A stretch of 64,000 nucleotides of DNA from Hydrogenoanaerobacterium saccharovorans (GCF_016901815.1 NZ_JACSNR010000004.1:151071-215070); one strand, 5' to 3'. Numbered from the stretch's first letter, positions 1 to 8,225 are shown. Notes: generated by a model not told the origin, from the letters alone. Program-made: numbers and translations.

Positions 1-216
1 CAGGGCCTCGAACACCTCCGGGTCCATCTGATGGTTCTCCGGGGAATCGAACTGCCAGCTGTTATCCTGCTCCGGGGCCTCCAAAGCCGCTTGAACAGAC
101 GATTCCTCCAGGCTCTGTGCGGTGGACTCCGGCTCAGATCCAGACTGAGCGGTGCCACAGGCGGTCAGGGAGAGCATCAGCGCCAAAATCATAAGGAACG
201 GCAGGAACTTTTTCAT
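1..216 (-). CDS. Lipoprotein, probable serine hydrolase (beta-lactamase-related), N-terminus only
   Basis: The gene runs off the left edge; 72 codons are visible. The start has a good ribosome-binding site (AAGGAG, 8 bases upstream). Residues 1-20 form a lipoprotein signal peptide with lipobox LTAC, so the protein is predicted to be exported and lipid-anchored. A Ser/Glu-rich spacer follows, then a segment reading SWQFDSPENHQMDPEVFEAL. This resembles the conserved N-terminal W-x-S-x-PE-x-x-x-M-D motif of class C beta-lactamase-related serine hydrolases. The signal peptide is seen directly. The family call is inferred from this short motif, because the catalytic SxxK lies outside the window. 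Confidence 0.6.
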   Translation of the reverse strand, partial: MKKFLPFLMILALMLSLTACGTAQSGSEPESTAQSLEESSVQAALEAPEQDNSWQFDSPENHQMDPEVFEAL

Positions 217-383
217 GGGCAAAACTCCTTGTTATCTTAAAACACCGCCAGAGGCCAGTCTGTCATATAGTTCATGGCGGCGGAAAGCGGATGTCTTCTG
301 ACCTTTGGAAATCGGCTCTTCCAGGCAGTAGACCGCCGAAAAAACTATTCCCCAGGTACCAAAAATGGCTGTACTTCGTCTGC

Positions 384-866
384 TCAGATTCCAAGCTCCG
401 AGAGCCATTCCCGGATCGCAGATTCCTGGAGCCTGCCATTCAGAAGGCGCCCCTCCCGGATCACTGCCGAGGAAGCCACACTGCGCTTCAGATCCTGTGC
501 TGTATTGCCGAATCCGCTGCCGCCCGAAGTGGCAAACAGGATGATGGTCTTTCCTGCGAAATCGTGGCTTTCCAGGAATGTGTTGATAATCGTGGGCGCT
601 GTATACCACCAGATCGGGAAGCACAGCAGCACGGTGTCATACTCCTGGAGATTCACCGGATGATCTGCCAGAGCGGGACGGGAGTTCTTATCCCGCATTT
701 CCCGGGAACTGCGGGAGTTTTTATCCCGCCAGTTGAGATCCGCCGCAGTATAGGGCTCTGCCGGGCAGATCTCATAGAGGTCTGCTCCTGCGGTTCTGGC
801 TATCAGTTCAGCTGCGTTCCGGGTCACGCCGCTGGCACTGAAATATGCAACCAATGTCTTTGCCAT
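384..866 (-). CDS. Flavodoxin-like protein
   Basis: A 160-residue cytoplasmic flavodoxin-fold protein. The N-terminus LVAYFSASGVTRNAA is the FMN phosphate-binding loop of the family, and FPIWWYTAP and FATSGGSG match the later flavin-contacting loops. Such proteins are usually FMN-dependent electron carriers or small NADPH:quinone-type reductases; the substrate cannot be told from sequence. The repeated RDKNSR segments near residue 47-62 are the family's normal DKxSR...SRP region. It stands alone, behind its own promoter at 936-964, and is convergent with nothing else. Confidence 0.85.
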   Translation of the reverse strand: MAKTLVAYFSASGVTRNAAELIARTAGADLYEICPAEPYTAADLNWRDKNSRSSREMRDKNSRPALADHPVNLQEYDTVLLCFPIWWYTAPTIINTFLESHDFAGKTIILFATSGGSGFGNTAQDLKRSVASSAVIREGRLLNGRLQESAIREWLSELGI

Positions 867-935
867 GGTTCATCATTCTCCTTTCACTCACGCAAAACCC
901 TGAGCCTTTTAGAGCTCATTTTCTCTTCAATCAAC

Positions 936-964
936 AGTATATCGCAGTCAGAATTATATGTCGA
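936..964 (-). promoter_or_regulatory. Promoter of the flavodoxin gene
   Basis: Read on the minus strand, TCGACA (959-964) and TATACT (936-941) are separated by 17 bases and lie about 70 bases upstream of the flavodoxin start. The rest of the roughly 350-base gap between flavodoxin and tmRNA holds only the tiny reading frame at 986-1033 and the tmRNA terminator. Confidence 0.55.
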
Positions 965-985
965 ATACCTATTCTTCATTATAAA

Positions 986-1033
986 TCATGCCTTTTGAGC
1001 ATGATAAAAAGTGCTGTACCAAAAGGCTGGCAT
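986..1033 (-). other. 15-codon reading frame with strong ribosome-binding site, possible leader peptide
   Basis: On the minus strand a GGGGAGGAGG sequence sits 6 bases before an ATG that opens a 15-codon frame (MPAFWYSTFYHAQKA). A perfect inverted repeat, ATCATGC/GCATGAT with a 7-base loop (985-1005), overlaps its stop codon. The flavodoxin promoter lies just downstream. It could be a leader peptide or the remnant of a gene; no family is recognised. Being this short, chance cannot be excluded. Confidence 0.25.
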
Positions 1034-1177
1034 CTTAAACCTCCTCCCCGCTATGGAGCAGAATCATCATCTTTAATGCCTCACACACAGAATCGGCTCA
1101 TACAAGTTATTCGCCAGTGCACACTGTAAAAATCACCCTCTCAGATGCTTTTAGGGTAGCGACATGTATAAGCACAA

Positions 1178-1212
1178 AGAAAAAGAGCCTGGAACGCGAC
1201 ATGCGTCCAGAC
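1178..1212 (-). terminator. Terminator of tmRNA
   Basis: On the minus strand, GTCTGGACGC and GCGTTCCAGGC form a stem with one bulge, followed by TCTTTTTCTTT, about 10 bases beyond the tmRNA CCA end. Confidence 0.7.
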
Positions 1213-1221
1213 TCAGTCTGG

Positions 1222-1571
1222 TGGTGGAGGCGGGGGGAATTGAACCCCCGTCCGAAAACACTTCCACGCAGGTATCTCCGAGTGCAGTTTGTCTTTTAGG
1301 ATTCCCCTCACGCACCGCCGGCAAACAGGCTATGCGCTACGGTATCCTCTGATACACCAGCAGCCCCAAGGAAAAAGCTGAAGGCGTTCACCACTAATCG
1401 ACGCCCGATCCGGACCCGTGGTCCTGTCCGGTCAGACGGCTGCGTTTAGTTACGCAGCAAGTGCTACTCTATTATCGTTAGCGTTTAATTTTAATTTCGG
1501 GGTGATGAAGGAGTCCCGCCTCCTACTCGCTGCCCGCACTTCTGCATCCCCGTCGAAGCCTTTACGCCCCC
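1222..1571 (-). ncRNA. ssrA: Transfer-messenger RNA
   Basis: A 350-base tmRNA that rescues ribosomes stalled on broken mRNAs together with SmpB. Its 5' end GGGGGCG pairs fully with the 3' CGCCTCC before ACCA, forming the tRNA-like acceptor stem. The 3' part carries the T-loop GGGTTCAATTCCC, and CCA is encoded. The mRNA-like part reads from a GCT resume codon (1480-1482) to TAA (1450-1452), giving the degradation tag ANDNRVALAA, which ends in the usual ALAA-type protease signal. smpB lies only 7 bases upstream on the same strand, so the two may be co-transcribed. Confidence 0.96.
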
Positions 1572-1578
1572 AGGTAAA

Positions 1579-2049
1579 TCAGGACCGTGTGCGCTGTTTC
1601 ATCGCACGGTCGATGGTGCGCTGAGCATCCCGTTTGGCTGCATCTGCCCGCTTATCGTAAAGTTTCTTACCCTTACACAGGCCCACCTTTACCTTGACGC
1701 GCGATCCCTTGAAATACAGGGAGAGCGGAATCAGAGTATAGCCGTCCCGTTTGAGCAGACCCAACAGACGATGGATCTCAGACTTGTGCATCAGCAGACG
1801 CCGTACCCGAAGCGGGTCCCGGTTGAAGATGTTGCCATGTTCATAGGGACTGATATGCAGCTGCTTGATGAAGATCTCTCCATCTTCAATGCTGCACCAG
1901 CTGTCCTTCATATTGACAGTTCCGGCCCGCAGGCTCTTCACCTCGGTACCATACAGCTCAATCCCCGCTTCATAGGTCTCTTCCACAAAGTACTCATGGC
2001 GCACCTGGCGGTTCTCACTGATGGTTTTGAATGATGTCTTTTCCGCCAT
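1579..2049 (-). CDS. smpB: SsrA-binding protein SmpB
   Basis: A 156-residue protein of the usual SmpB length. It binds the tRNA-like end of tmRNA and delivers it to stalled ribosomes. The conserved [20 protein letters not shown] segment (residues 17-36) and KSLRAG are family hallmarks. The basic C-terminal tail (KGKKLYDKR...) is the part that enters the empty mRNA channel. Direct adjacency to tmRNA supports the call. Confidence 0.97.
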   Translation of the reverse strand: MAEKTSFKTISENRQVRHEYFVEETYEAGIELYGTEVKSLRAGTVNMKDSWCSIEDGEIFIKQLHISPYEHGNIFNRDPLRVRRLLMHKSEIHRLLGLLKRDGYTLIPLSLYFKGSRVKVKVGLCKGKKLYDKRADAAKRDAQRTIDRAMKQRTRS

Positions 2050-2149
2050 GCTCCTGCCTCCTCTGTGTTTTTTGCTGATACCTTATCAGTATACCACAAA
2101 TTTCAGATTCGTCAATGCCGGTTCCTGTCGCACACAGTCCTGATGGAAC

Positions 2150-2728
2150 TCAGTCCTCCATTTCCTTCTGGATGGTGGTGGACTCAAACGATCCGATTGC
2201 CTGACATACCGGGCAGACATCCGGACGATGCTCATAAGTGGCGCCGCAGAACATGCAGCGGTAACCCGATACAGTCACCATGTGCTTGCCACCGGAGTTC
2301 TTGGGCGCAGCTTCCGGCTTGGAAGTATCCACAGACGGATTGTGCAGCTTTGCCAGTGCCATCAGGAAGCGTCCCTCATGGTCGCGCTCGATCTTGGTGA
2401 TCTCATCAAACAGCTTGCCAATGGCTTCAAAACCCTCTTCCCGGGCAATCCGGGCAAACTCCGGATACATCCGGCTCCACTCGCCATATTCGCCGTCTAC
2501 GGCTTCCCGCAGGTTCTCAGCTGTGCCGCCTACGCCCTTCAGGTAGTGATAGAGCAGCTTGCCATGCATTCCCTCATTCTGTGCCATCTTTTCAAACAGC
2601 TCAGCTATTTCCGGATGGTTCTCCTGCTTGGCCTTCTCTGCAAAAAACAGATACTTGTTCCGTGCCATCGATTCCCCGCTGAAAGCATTGAGCAGATTCT
2701 GTTCGGTCCGCGATCCCTTGAGTTCCAT
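2150..2728 (-). CDS. rbr: Rubrerythrin
   Basis: A 192-residue peroxide-scavenging non-haem iron protein. The N-terminal ferritin-like domain (about residues 1-135) carries the ExxH-type iron ligands, visible as NEGMHGK near residue 52 and ERDHEGRF near residue 113. The C-terminal rubredoxin-like domain has the two knuckles CMFCG and CPVCQ that bind one Fe. In anaerobes it reduces hydrogen peroxide to water using electrons from rubredoxin or NADH oxidoreductases. It is a single-gene unit. A palindrome over its transcription start suggests metal- or peroxide-responsive repression (see 2748-2798). Confidence 0.95.
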   Translation of the reverse strand: MELKGSRTEQNLLNAFSGESMARNKYLFFAEKAKQENHPEIAELFEKMAQNEGMHGKLLYHYLKGVGGTAENLREAVDGEYGEWSRMYPEFARIAREEGFEAIGKLFDEITKIERDHEGRFLMALAKLHNPSVDTSKPEAAPKNSGGKHMVTVSGYRCMFCGATYEHRPDVCPVCQAIGSFESTTIQKEMED

Positions 2729-2747
2729 TGTACATCCTACTTAAAAC

Positions 2748-2798
2748 AGTAACAATTATCGTTACTATTATTATGTTCCTCAGATTCTGGAAAATCAA
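2748..2798 (-). promoter_or_regulatory. Rubrerythrin promoter with Fur/PerR-like operator
   Basis: On the minus strand TTGATT (2793-2798) and CATAAT (2770-2775) are spaced by 17 bases. Directly downstream, covering the expected transcription start, lies the palindrome AGTAAC-7-GTTACT (2748-2766) with an AT-rich centre. Its size and position fit a Fur-family repressor site. PerR control of rubrerythrin is established in clostridia; that PerR itself binds here is inferred. Confidence 0.55.
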
Positions 2799-2842
2799 GT
2801 ATTATTTATAATTTAACAAGCGGACACACAATGATATAATAA

Positions 2843-2873
2843 AACAGACGGCTCTGGATTCGGGCCGCCTGTT
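2843..2873. terminator. Bidirectional hairpin terminator
   Basis: A 10-bp stem (AACAGACGGC/GCCGCCTGTT) with T-rich flanks on both strands, downstream of the GtrA-like gene at 2882. Confidence 0.8.
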
Positions 2874-2881
2874 TTTTGAAA

Positions 2882-3295
2882 CTATGCGCGGCTGCGGAAA
2901 ACCAGCAGCCGGTTGAGCACAAATCCCAGCACCATGGTCAGGGCAGTGGTGCAGAGCTTGCTGAGGATCGTCCCGAAGCCCATCTGTGTGGTGAGCACCC
3001 ACATGGACAGTACGCTGACTCCCAGCACACAGAGATTTACTCCGATGAACCACAGCATTTCCCGTCCGAAGAACCGGTTCCGGGTCTGGAAGGTCCAGCG
3101 GCGGTTGATACAGTAGCTGTTGAGAATCCCGGCACTGTAACTGATGACCTGGGAAGGGATCACCGGCCACTTCAGCGAACCGGTGAGCAGGAAAAAGACA
3201 ATAAAATCCACCAGCGTATTGAGTCCGCCGGTAATACAGAACCGGACAAACCGGAACTGGAGCAGTTTTTTGATCAGACTGCGAAGCTGTTCCAT
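2882..3295 (-). CDS. GtrA-like membrane protein
   Basis: A 137-residue protein with four predicted membrane helices (roughly residues 15-38, 45-62, 80-100 and 110-130). The opening FVRFCITGGLNTLVDF and the central NRRWTF motif are typical of the GtrA/DPMS-associated family. Members are thought to flip or help translocate undecaprenyl- or dolichyl-linked sugars for cell-surface glycosylation. It stands alone between two terminators, so no glycosyltransferase partner is visible here. Confidence 0.85.
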   Translation of the reverse strand: MEQLRSLIKKLLQFRFVRFCITGGLNTLVDFIVFFLLTGSLKWPVIPSQVISYSAGILNSYCINRRWTFQTRNRFFGREMLWFIGVNLCVLGVSVLSMWVLTTQMGFGTILSKLCTTALTMVLGFVLNRLLVFRSRA

Positions 3296-3323
3296 TCAAT
3301 CACACCTCTGTTTTGTCCATGAA

Positions 3324-3358
3324 AAAACCGGACCAGTCCTCAGGTACTGTCCGGTTTT
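3324..3358 (-). terminator. Terminator downstream of recR
   Basis: Perfect stem ACCGGAC/GTCCGGT with a T-run on the minus strand (GTCCGGTTTTTTC). It separates the recR operon from the GtrA-like gene. Confidence 0.85.
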
Positions 3359-3384
3359 CCGCTGCCGCAGCAGCTTATAAAGCC

Positions 3385-3984
3385 TCAGATCTCACTGCGT
3401 CCCTGCAGGGCACGGAACAGTGTGGTTTCATCTGCGTATTCCAGATTGCCGCCCACCGGGATTCCATAAGCCAGACGGCTTACCTTGATTCCCATGGGCT
3501 TGAGCAGCCGGGCTATGTACATGGCAGTGGCCTCTCCCTCCACAGTGGGATTGGTTGCCATGATCACTTCCCGCACTTCCCCTTCTGCCACACGGCGCAG
3601 CAGTTCCTTCAGAGCCAGCTGATCCGGTCCGATTCCATCCATGGGAGAAATCAGTCCACCCAGCACATGATAGACTCCTTTGTATTCCCGGGTGCGTTCA
3701 AATGCCAGCACATCCTGGGAGTTTTCCACCACACAGATGGTGGTATGATCCCGGCTCTCGTCCCGGCAGATGGGACACAGTTCCTCATCGGTCAGGTTCT
3801 GGCAGACCGCACACTTGTGGATCTTCTCCCGGGCTTCCAGAATACAGCGGGCAAAGTCTTCCGCACGCTCCTTGGGCATATTGAGTACATGAAACGCCAG
3901 CCGCTGGGCGGATTTGCGTCCGATACCCGGCAGGCGTTCAAAATGCTCGATCAGCTTCTGAAGCGGCGCTACCTGATATGCCAT
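3385..3984 (-). CDS. recR: Recombination protein RecR
   Basis: A 199-residue protein of the RecFOR pathway, which loads RecA at gapped DNA. The N-terminal helix-hairpin-helix ([15 protein letters not shown]), the zinc finger CAVC...CPIC (about residues 58-72) and the Toprim domain (residues 80-175, with the [11 protein letters not shown] segment) appear in the expected order. It lies 12 bases after ybaB in the conserved dnaX-ybaB-recR operon and ends before a terminator. Confidence 0.97.
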   Translation of the reverse strand: MAYQVAPLQKLIEHFERLPGIGRKSAQRLAFHVLNMPKERAEDFARCILEAREKIHKCAVCQNLTDEELCPICRDESRDHTTICVVENSQDVLAFERTREYKGVYHVLGGLISPMDGIGPDQLALKELLRRVAEGEVREVIMATNPTVEGEATAMYIARLLKPMGIKVSRLAYGIPVGGNLEYADETTLFRALQGRSEI

Positions 3985-3996
3985 CCGCAGCTCCCC

Positions 3997-4344
3997 TTAT
4001 ACCAGGCCAGGAATGTTCAGACCGCCGGTAACCTTGTCCATTTCCTCAGCAGTCTTGGCTTCTACATTGCGCAGAGCCTCGTTCACAGCGCTGATTACCA
4101 GATCCTGCAGCATCTCCACATCCTCGGGATCTACTACCTCCGGCTTGATGGTGATGGCCTTGAGCTCCTTCTTACCGCTCATAACCACTTCCACAGCGCC
4201 GCCGCCAACCGATGCGGTGAACTCCATCTCATCGATCTCAGCCTGCTTCTTGGTGATGTCTTCCTGCATCTTCTGAGCCTGCTGGATCATGCTCTGCATA
4301 TTATTGGGCATACCGCCAAAATTCTTCGGGATTCTTGCTTTCAT
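3997..4344 (-). CDS. ybaB: YbaB/EbfC family nucleoid-associated protein
   Basis: A 115-residue protein. Start at 4344 was chosen because TTGGAGGA lies 7 bases upstream. The core [12 protein letters not shown] and [20 protein letters not shown] matches the YbaB/EbfC DNA-binding family, which forms small dimers on the nucleoid. Its gene is conserved between dnaX and recR in many bacteria, as here. Confidence 0.95.
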   Translation of the reverse strand: MKARIPKNFGGMPNNMQSMIQQAQKMQEDITKKQAEIDEMEFTASVGGGAVEVVMSGKKELKAITIKPEVVDPEDVEMLQDLVISAVNEALRNVEAKTAEEMDKVTGGLNIPGLV

Positions 4345-4377
4345 GTTTGATTCCTCCAAAAAATTATCGTTGCGAAA

Positions 4378-6003
4378 TTAGTCTATTTGAACCCTTTCCT
4401 GTGGAAGGTCAAGAGTTTCGATGAAAGTTGCCAGCGGGTCCTCTTCCTTCTTCTCCTGGACAGGCCGCCGGTAGGGACCAATGCTGCACCGGGTGCCGTT
4501 TACCTCCAGGAAGGCCTGCTTGATGCATTCCCGGGCATAATCGTTTTCCCGCATGAGCTTGAGGAAAAAGTCGTCCCGGCAGTCGATCAGCACATAGCCG
4601 CCCCGCCGATAGGCCGAAGAACCCACCAGTGCGCCTGCCAGTGCCGGATTTTTCTTCTCCAGATGGTCCAGCACCTCCCGCCAGTTGAGCACCTTCTGCT
4701 CCTCCGGAGCCGGCGCCTCTGCCTTGACAGCGGGCTTTTCCTTCGGGGCAGGCTGCTCCGGAACCGGCATGACATCCGGGAAATCCGGAATCTCCGGAAG
4801 TTCCGGTTCCTCCTGTACTGCCGTTCGGGCGGCAGTAGGGGTCTGCGGCAGGGTCACACCCGCCCGCAGTGCCGATTCCAGCTTTTCAATCCGGCTGAGC
4901 AGTGCGTCCGTCCGGGTGGAAAGCCGGGGGTCGCAGAGCTTGATCAGCGTCACTTCCAGTTCGGTGCGGCGCTCGGCACTCCGGGACATCCGTCCCAGCG
5001 CCTCCTGCAGCACCTCGATGGAATAGAGGATGCGCTCCATGGAATAGCGGTCCGACTGGGCCCGCAGCCGCTGAAGATCCAGCGATGGGGTATCCAGCAG
5101 CGGGGTCGGGTCCTGGACAGCCCGGGTGAGCATCAGGTCCCGGTAGTGACCGATGAGCTGCTCACACAGCCGGCTCTCATCCATGGATCGGCGGCTCAGC
5201 TCCCCGGCAATCGCCAGCGCCCGGGCGGTATCCCCGTCCGCCGCGGCATCTGCCAGGTCGTAGAGATGGCCTGTCCCCACGGTACCGGAGGCTTCCAGCA
5301 CCGTATCCCGGGTAATCTCCCGGCTGTAAGAGGAACAGAGATCCAAGAGCGAAATGGCATCCCGCAGAGCTCCGTCCGACAGGCCGGCGATGAGTTCCGC
5401 CGCCTCCCGTGTGACGGTAAAGCCCTCTTTCCCGGCGATGTATTCCAGCCGGGAAGCGATGGCATCCCGGGGAATGCGGTAGAAATCGAACCGCTGACAC
5501 CGGGAGAGGATGGTTGCCGGGATCTTGTGCACCTCGGTGGTAGCCAGAATGAATACCACATGAGCCGGGGGCTCCTCCATGATTTTGAGCAGGGCATTGA
5601 AAGCGCCTGTGGAGAGCATGTGGGCCTCGTCGATGATATAGACCCGGTATTTACCCACCGCCGGAGTGAAGTTGGCCTCGTCCCGGAGGTCCCGGATATT
5701 GTCCACGCCGTTGTTGCTGGCGGCATCGATCTCCAGGACATCCAGCACCGAGCCATCATCAATGCCCCGGCAGACTTCGCATTCCCCGCAGGGGTCCCCG
5801 TTCTGGGGATTCCTGCAGTTGAGCGCCTTGGCAAGGATCTTGGCACAGGTGGTCTTGCCGGTGCCCCGGCTTCCGGTAAACAGATAGGCATGGGCCGGAT
5901 TGCCCGATGCTACTTCGCTCTGCAGTGTGTGGGTGATATGCTCCTGCCCGACCACATCCGCAAAGGTAGCGGGACGGTATTTCCGATACAGCGCAATATG
6001 CAA
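4378..6003 (-). CDS. dnaX: DNA polymerase III subunit gamma/tau
   Basis: A 541-residue clamp-loader ATPase. Walker A GSRGTGKTT (residues 44-52), zinc-binding cysteines 63/72/75/78, the DEAH-type Walker B (residues 125-128) and the SRC arginine-finger motif are all present. A Pro/Ala/Glu-rich linker and a C-terminal tau-type domain follow. The start is a TTG, with AGGGGG about 9 bases upstream; no ATG fits. The SRP RNA gene lies directly upstream, a common Firmicutes arrangement. Confidence 0.96.
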   Translation of the reverse strand: MHIALYRKYRPATFADVVGQEHITHTLQSEVASGNPAHAYLFTGSRGTGKTTCAKILAKALNCRNPQNGDPCGECEVCRGIDDGSVLDVLEIDAASNNGVDNIRDLRDEANFTPAVGKYRVYIIDEAHMLSTGAFNALLKIMEEPPAHVVFILATTEVHKIPATILSRCQRFDFYRIPRDAIASRLEYIAGKEGFTVTREAAELIAGLSDGALRDAISLLDLCSSYSREITRDTVLEASGTVGTGHLYDLADAAADGDTARALAIAGELSRRSMDESRLCEQLIGHYRDLMLTRAVQDPTPLLDTPSLDLQRLRAQSDRYSMERILYSIEVLQEALGRMSRSAERRTELEVTLIKLCDPRLSTRTDALLSRIEKLESALRAGVTLPQTPTAARTAVQEEPELPEIPDFPDVMPVPEQPAPKEKPAVKAEAPAPEEQKVLNWREVLDHLEKKNPALAGALVGSSAYRRGGYVLIDCRDDFFLKLMRENDYARECIKQAFLEVNGTRCSIGPYRRPVQEKKEEDPLATFIETLDLPQERVQID

Positions 6004-6044
6004 AGCTCCCTGCCCCCTTCTGTTCAGCTGGCTTCCAACCCTAT

Positions 6045-6198
6045 AAGCAAAGCGTGCGCTTTGTCACACCGGCAGACAGGTTTGCTGCGGCACATCTTCG
6101 AACCGCTTAATGCTGCTCGGTTCCCCGCCTGACATGATTCACGGCCGTCAATCGCACAGGACCAATCTGCCAGCGTGGCAAAGCACACGCTCCATTGC
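6045..6198 (-). ncRNA. ffs: Signal recognition particle RNA with extended helix
   Basis: The core (about 6069-6173, minus strand) contains the SRP S-domain signature: CATGTCAGGC, then GGAACCGAGCAGCATTAAG, then GATGTGCCGCAG, closely parallel to the Bacillus scRNA apical helix 8. The flanks 6049-6076 and 6166-6194 form a further near-perfect helix of about 26 bp with a few G-U pairs and one A-C mismatch. No obvious 5' Alu domain is seen. It guides Ffh to signal sequences during co-translational export. Ends are estimated from pairing. Confidence 0.88.
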
Positions 6199-6224
6199 CC
6201 TATTTTCTACAATTAGGCTTTCTT

Positions 6225-6253
6225 ATTATACAATACCGCACCGAAGTTTTCAA
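6225..6253 (-). promoter_or_regulatory. Promoter of the SRP RNA
   Basis: TTGAAA (6248-6253), 17-base spacer, TATAAT (6225-6230) on the minus strand. The predicted transcription start near 6217 lies about 20 bases before the first paired base of the SRP RNA helix. Confidence 0.7.
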
Positions 6254-6277
6254 GTATCCTGTCAAAAAAACTGCCGG

Positions 6278-6538
6278 TCAGTCCCGTCCGGACTCATCAG
6301 TGCAGCCGGTCACTTCATACCCGCTCTGGGCGATGGCCTGCTCCAGCACCGTGCGTGCCAGCCCGTGCGCCTGTATCCAGACCCGCCCCTGAAGCTCCGA
6401 GACCTCCGCCCCGGTCACGCCGGGCATAGCCCGCAGTTTCTCCTGGAGAGCACTGCTGTCCTGCCCCGATCCCGGTACCACCGTGAATCCATAGGTCTGC
6501 TCCGGTTCTTCCCGGTTCATCTCAGTTCTGTCCTGCAT
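6278..6538 (-). CDS. Small HMA-like protein lacking metal ligands
   Basis: An 86-residue protein. Start at 6538 is chosen because AGGAGG lies 6 bases upstream. Residues 20-80 predict beta-alpha-beta-beta-alpha-beta, with LQEKLRAMPGV and LEQAIAQSGYEV resembling heavy-metal-associated domains. The MxCxxC metal site is absent. It begins 13 bases after the penicillin-binding protein stop, so it is probably translated from the same mRNA. Fold assignment is inference from pattern; function unknown. Confidence 0.6.
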   Translation of the reverse strand: MQDRTEMNREEPEQTYGFTVVPGSGQDSSALQEKLRAMPGVTGAEVSELQGRVWIQAHGLARTVLEQAIAQSGYEVTGCTDESGRD

Positions 6539-6551
6539 ACTTCTCCTCCTG

Positions 6552-8162
6552 TTATCCATTCAGTTTTCCCAGCTCGGCAATACGGTCACAGATCTTGGCA
6601 AACACCGGCGCCGCATAGTCACCGCCGGACTCCATGCCCTCCGCCAGCACAGCAATGGCATACTGGGGCTCATCTGCCGGATAGAACCCCGCAAACCACG
6701 CCTGGACAATCTCCTCGCCGTTTTCATCATAGGTGCCGGTCTGGGCCGAGGCGGTCTTGCCGCCCGCTCCCAGCGCCTTGGGACGGGCCTTGGTGCCGCT
6801 GCCCTCCTCCACCACCTGGATCATCATCTGCTGCACCTGCAGCGCCGCCGACTCCCGGATCACCTGCCGGGGAGAATAGGTAGGGGTATATTCCGAGATG
6901 GTCTGTCCGTCCTCGGTGTAGCCGGCGATCAGCTTGGGGGTGACTGCCGCTCCGTCATTGGCGACTGTCGCCATGAGCTGGGCAATCTGCAGCGGTGTGG
7001 CGGTGAGGTAGCCCTGCCCGAACCCGAAGTTGGCGGTCTGACCCGGCACTGCCAGCTCCTCATAGGTGGGAAGCCGTCCGGCAGACGCTGTGATGCCGTC
7101 TGCCAGCTCCAGCGGCGACCCGAACCCGATGGCGGCTGCCTTGGCTGCCACCGACTCACCCCCGGTGAGCTGGATCAGCGATACAAAGTAGGGATTGCAG
7201 GATTTTTCCAGCGCCTGGGTCATATTGAGCAGCCCATGGCCCGCCAGGTTGTGGCAGTGGAAGATCACATCCTCCACCTGGATATAGCCGGGACAGTCAT
7301 GGGTGTGGTCGGCGTAGCCCTGTTCAATGGCGGTGGCTGCCACCAGCACCTTGAAGGTGGAGCCAACGCTGTACGGAAGCAGTGCCCGGTTGATCAGCGG
7401 GCTGTCCGGGTCCTCCAGGGCTGCCGCCACATTGGTGGGATCGTAGGACGGCAGGCTTGCCATGGCCCGGATCTCCCCGGTGTGGACATCCAGCACCACC
7501 ACCGCTCCCTTCTCAAAATACCGGGCCGCAGCCTGCTCCGCTGCCTGCTGGATCTCCCGGTCGATGGTGAGCACCACTCCCCCGCCGGCGCCGTAGTTCT
7601 CGTTCACCACCTCCGGCGCTGTGCTGGAAAGCGCCTGTCCCATGGTATCGGTGGCATACCGCACCGACAGACTGCCGCCGCAGCTGCGCAGGTACTCGTC
7701 AAAGGCCGCCTCCAGCCCGGTGACCCCCTTGCCTTCGCTGTCCAGATAGCCGATGAGGTGCACCGCTGTCTGTCCGGCGCTGACCCGGTCCTGTACCTCG
7801 AACACCTCCACCCCCGGCGCATAGACCTCCGGTGAGGTCACATCAATGACAAAGGGGGTCAGTCCGGCCAGCGCATGGGTCGCCGCCTCCCGGTCCTCCT
7901 CTGCCAGCACCGGGTACAGCGCCCCCGCCGCATCGGCTGAGGGCTCCACTGCTGCCACATAGCGGGTCTCCGAACCGGTCAGCGGCTTGAGATTGCAGTC
8001 ATAGATCTGTCCCCGGCTCTGGTCCACCTCCAGCAGCCAGCTGCTCTGCCCACCCGCTACCGCCGCATAATAGGCGGACCGGGAGAGGACAAAGATCCGC
8101 AGCACCATCGCCATAAACAATAAAATCAGGGTGACAAACACCCCGGCACACCGCCGCTCCAT
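6552..8162 (-). CDS. Class B penicillin-binding protein (transpeptidase)
   Basis: A 536-residue membrane-anchored D,D-transpeptidase. One N-terminal helix (about residues 7-26) is followed by a dimerisation region and the transpeptidase domain. Visible motifs are STFK (SxxK, near residue 266), SCN (SxN, near 321) and KTA in place of the usual KTG (near 466). Start at 8162 is chosen because GGAGG lies 9 bases before this ATG. It is a short PBP2-like or sporulation-type protein; which cell-wall process it serves is not shown. A small HMA-like gene follows. Confidence 0.9.
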   Translation of the reverse strand: MERRCAGVFVTLILLFMAMVLRIFVLSRSAYYAAVAGGQSSWLLEVDQSRGQIYDCNLKPLTGSETRYVAAVEPSADAAGALYPVLAEEDREAATHALAGLTPFVIDVTSPEVYAPGVEVFEVQDRVSAGQTAVHLIGYLDSEGKGVTGLEAAFDEYLRSCGGSLSVRYATDTMGQALSSTAPEVVNENYGAGGGVVLTIDREIQQAAEQAAARYFEKGAVVVLDVHTGEIRAMASLPSYDPTNVAAALEDPDSPLINRALLPYSVGSTFKVLVAATAIEQGYADHTHDCPGYIQVEDVIFHCHNLAGHGLLNMTQALEKSCNPYFVSLIQLTGGESVAAKAAAIGFGSPLELADGITASAGRLPTYEELAVPGQTANFGFGQGYLTATPLQIAQLMATVANDGAAVTPKLIAGYTEDGQTISEYTPTYSPRQVIRESAALQVQQMMIQVVEEGSGTKARPKALGAGGKTASAQTGTYDENGEEIVQAWFAGFYPADEPQYAIAVLAEGMESGGDYAAPVFAKICDRIAELGKLNG

Positions 8163-8225
8163 CCGCACTCACCTCCAGATGCGCATTTTTTCGGAGATAG
8201 TATGGCTGAAACCGGCTCTTTTTAT

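Noticed and set aside
384..866. Duplicated RDKNSR segment in the flavodoxin as a slippage error
   Set aside because: Related flavodoxins have a similar DKxSR...xSRP region; the frame is intact.
4378..6003. Programmed frameshift making a separate gamma subunit of DnaX
   Set aside because: No clear A-rich slippery site with a following stem was seen near the middle of the gene.
4387..6132. A 581-codon open frame on the plus strand
   Set aside because: Opposite dnaX and the SRP RNA; no domain match.
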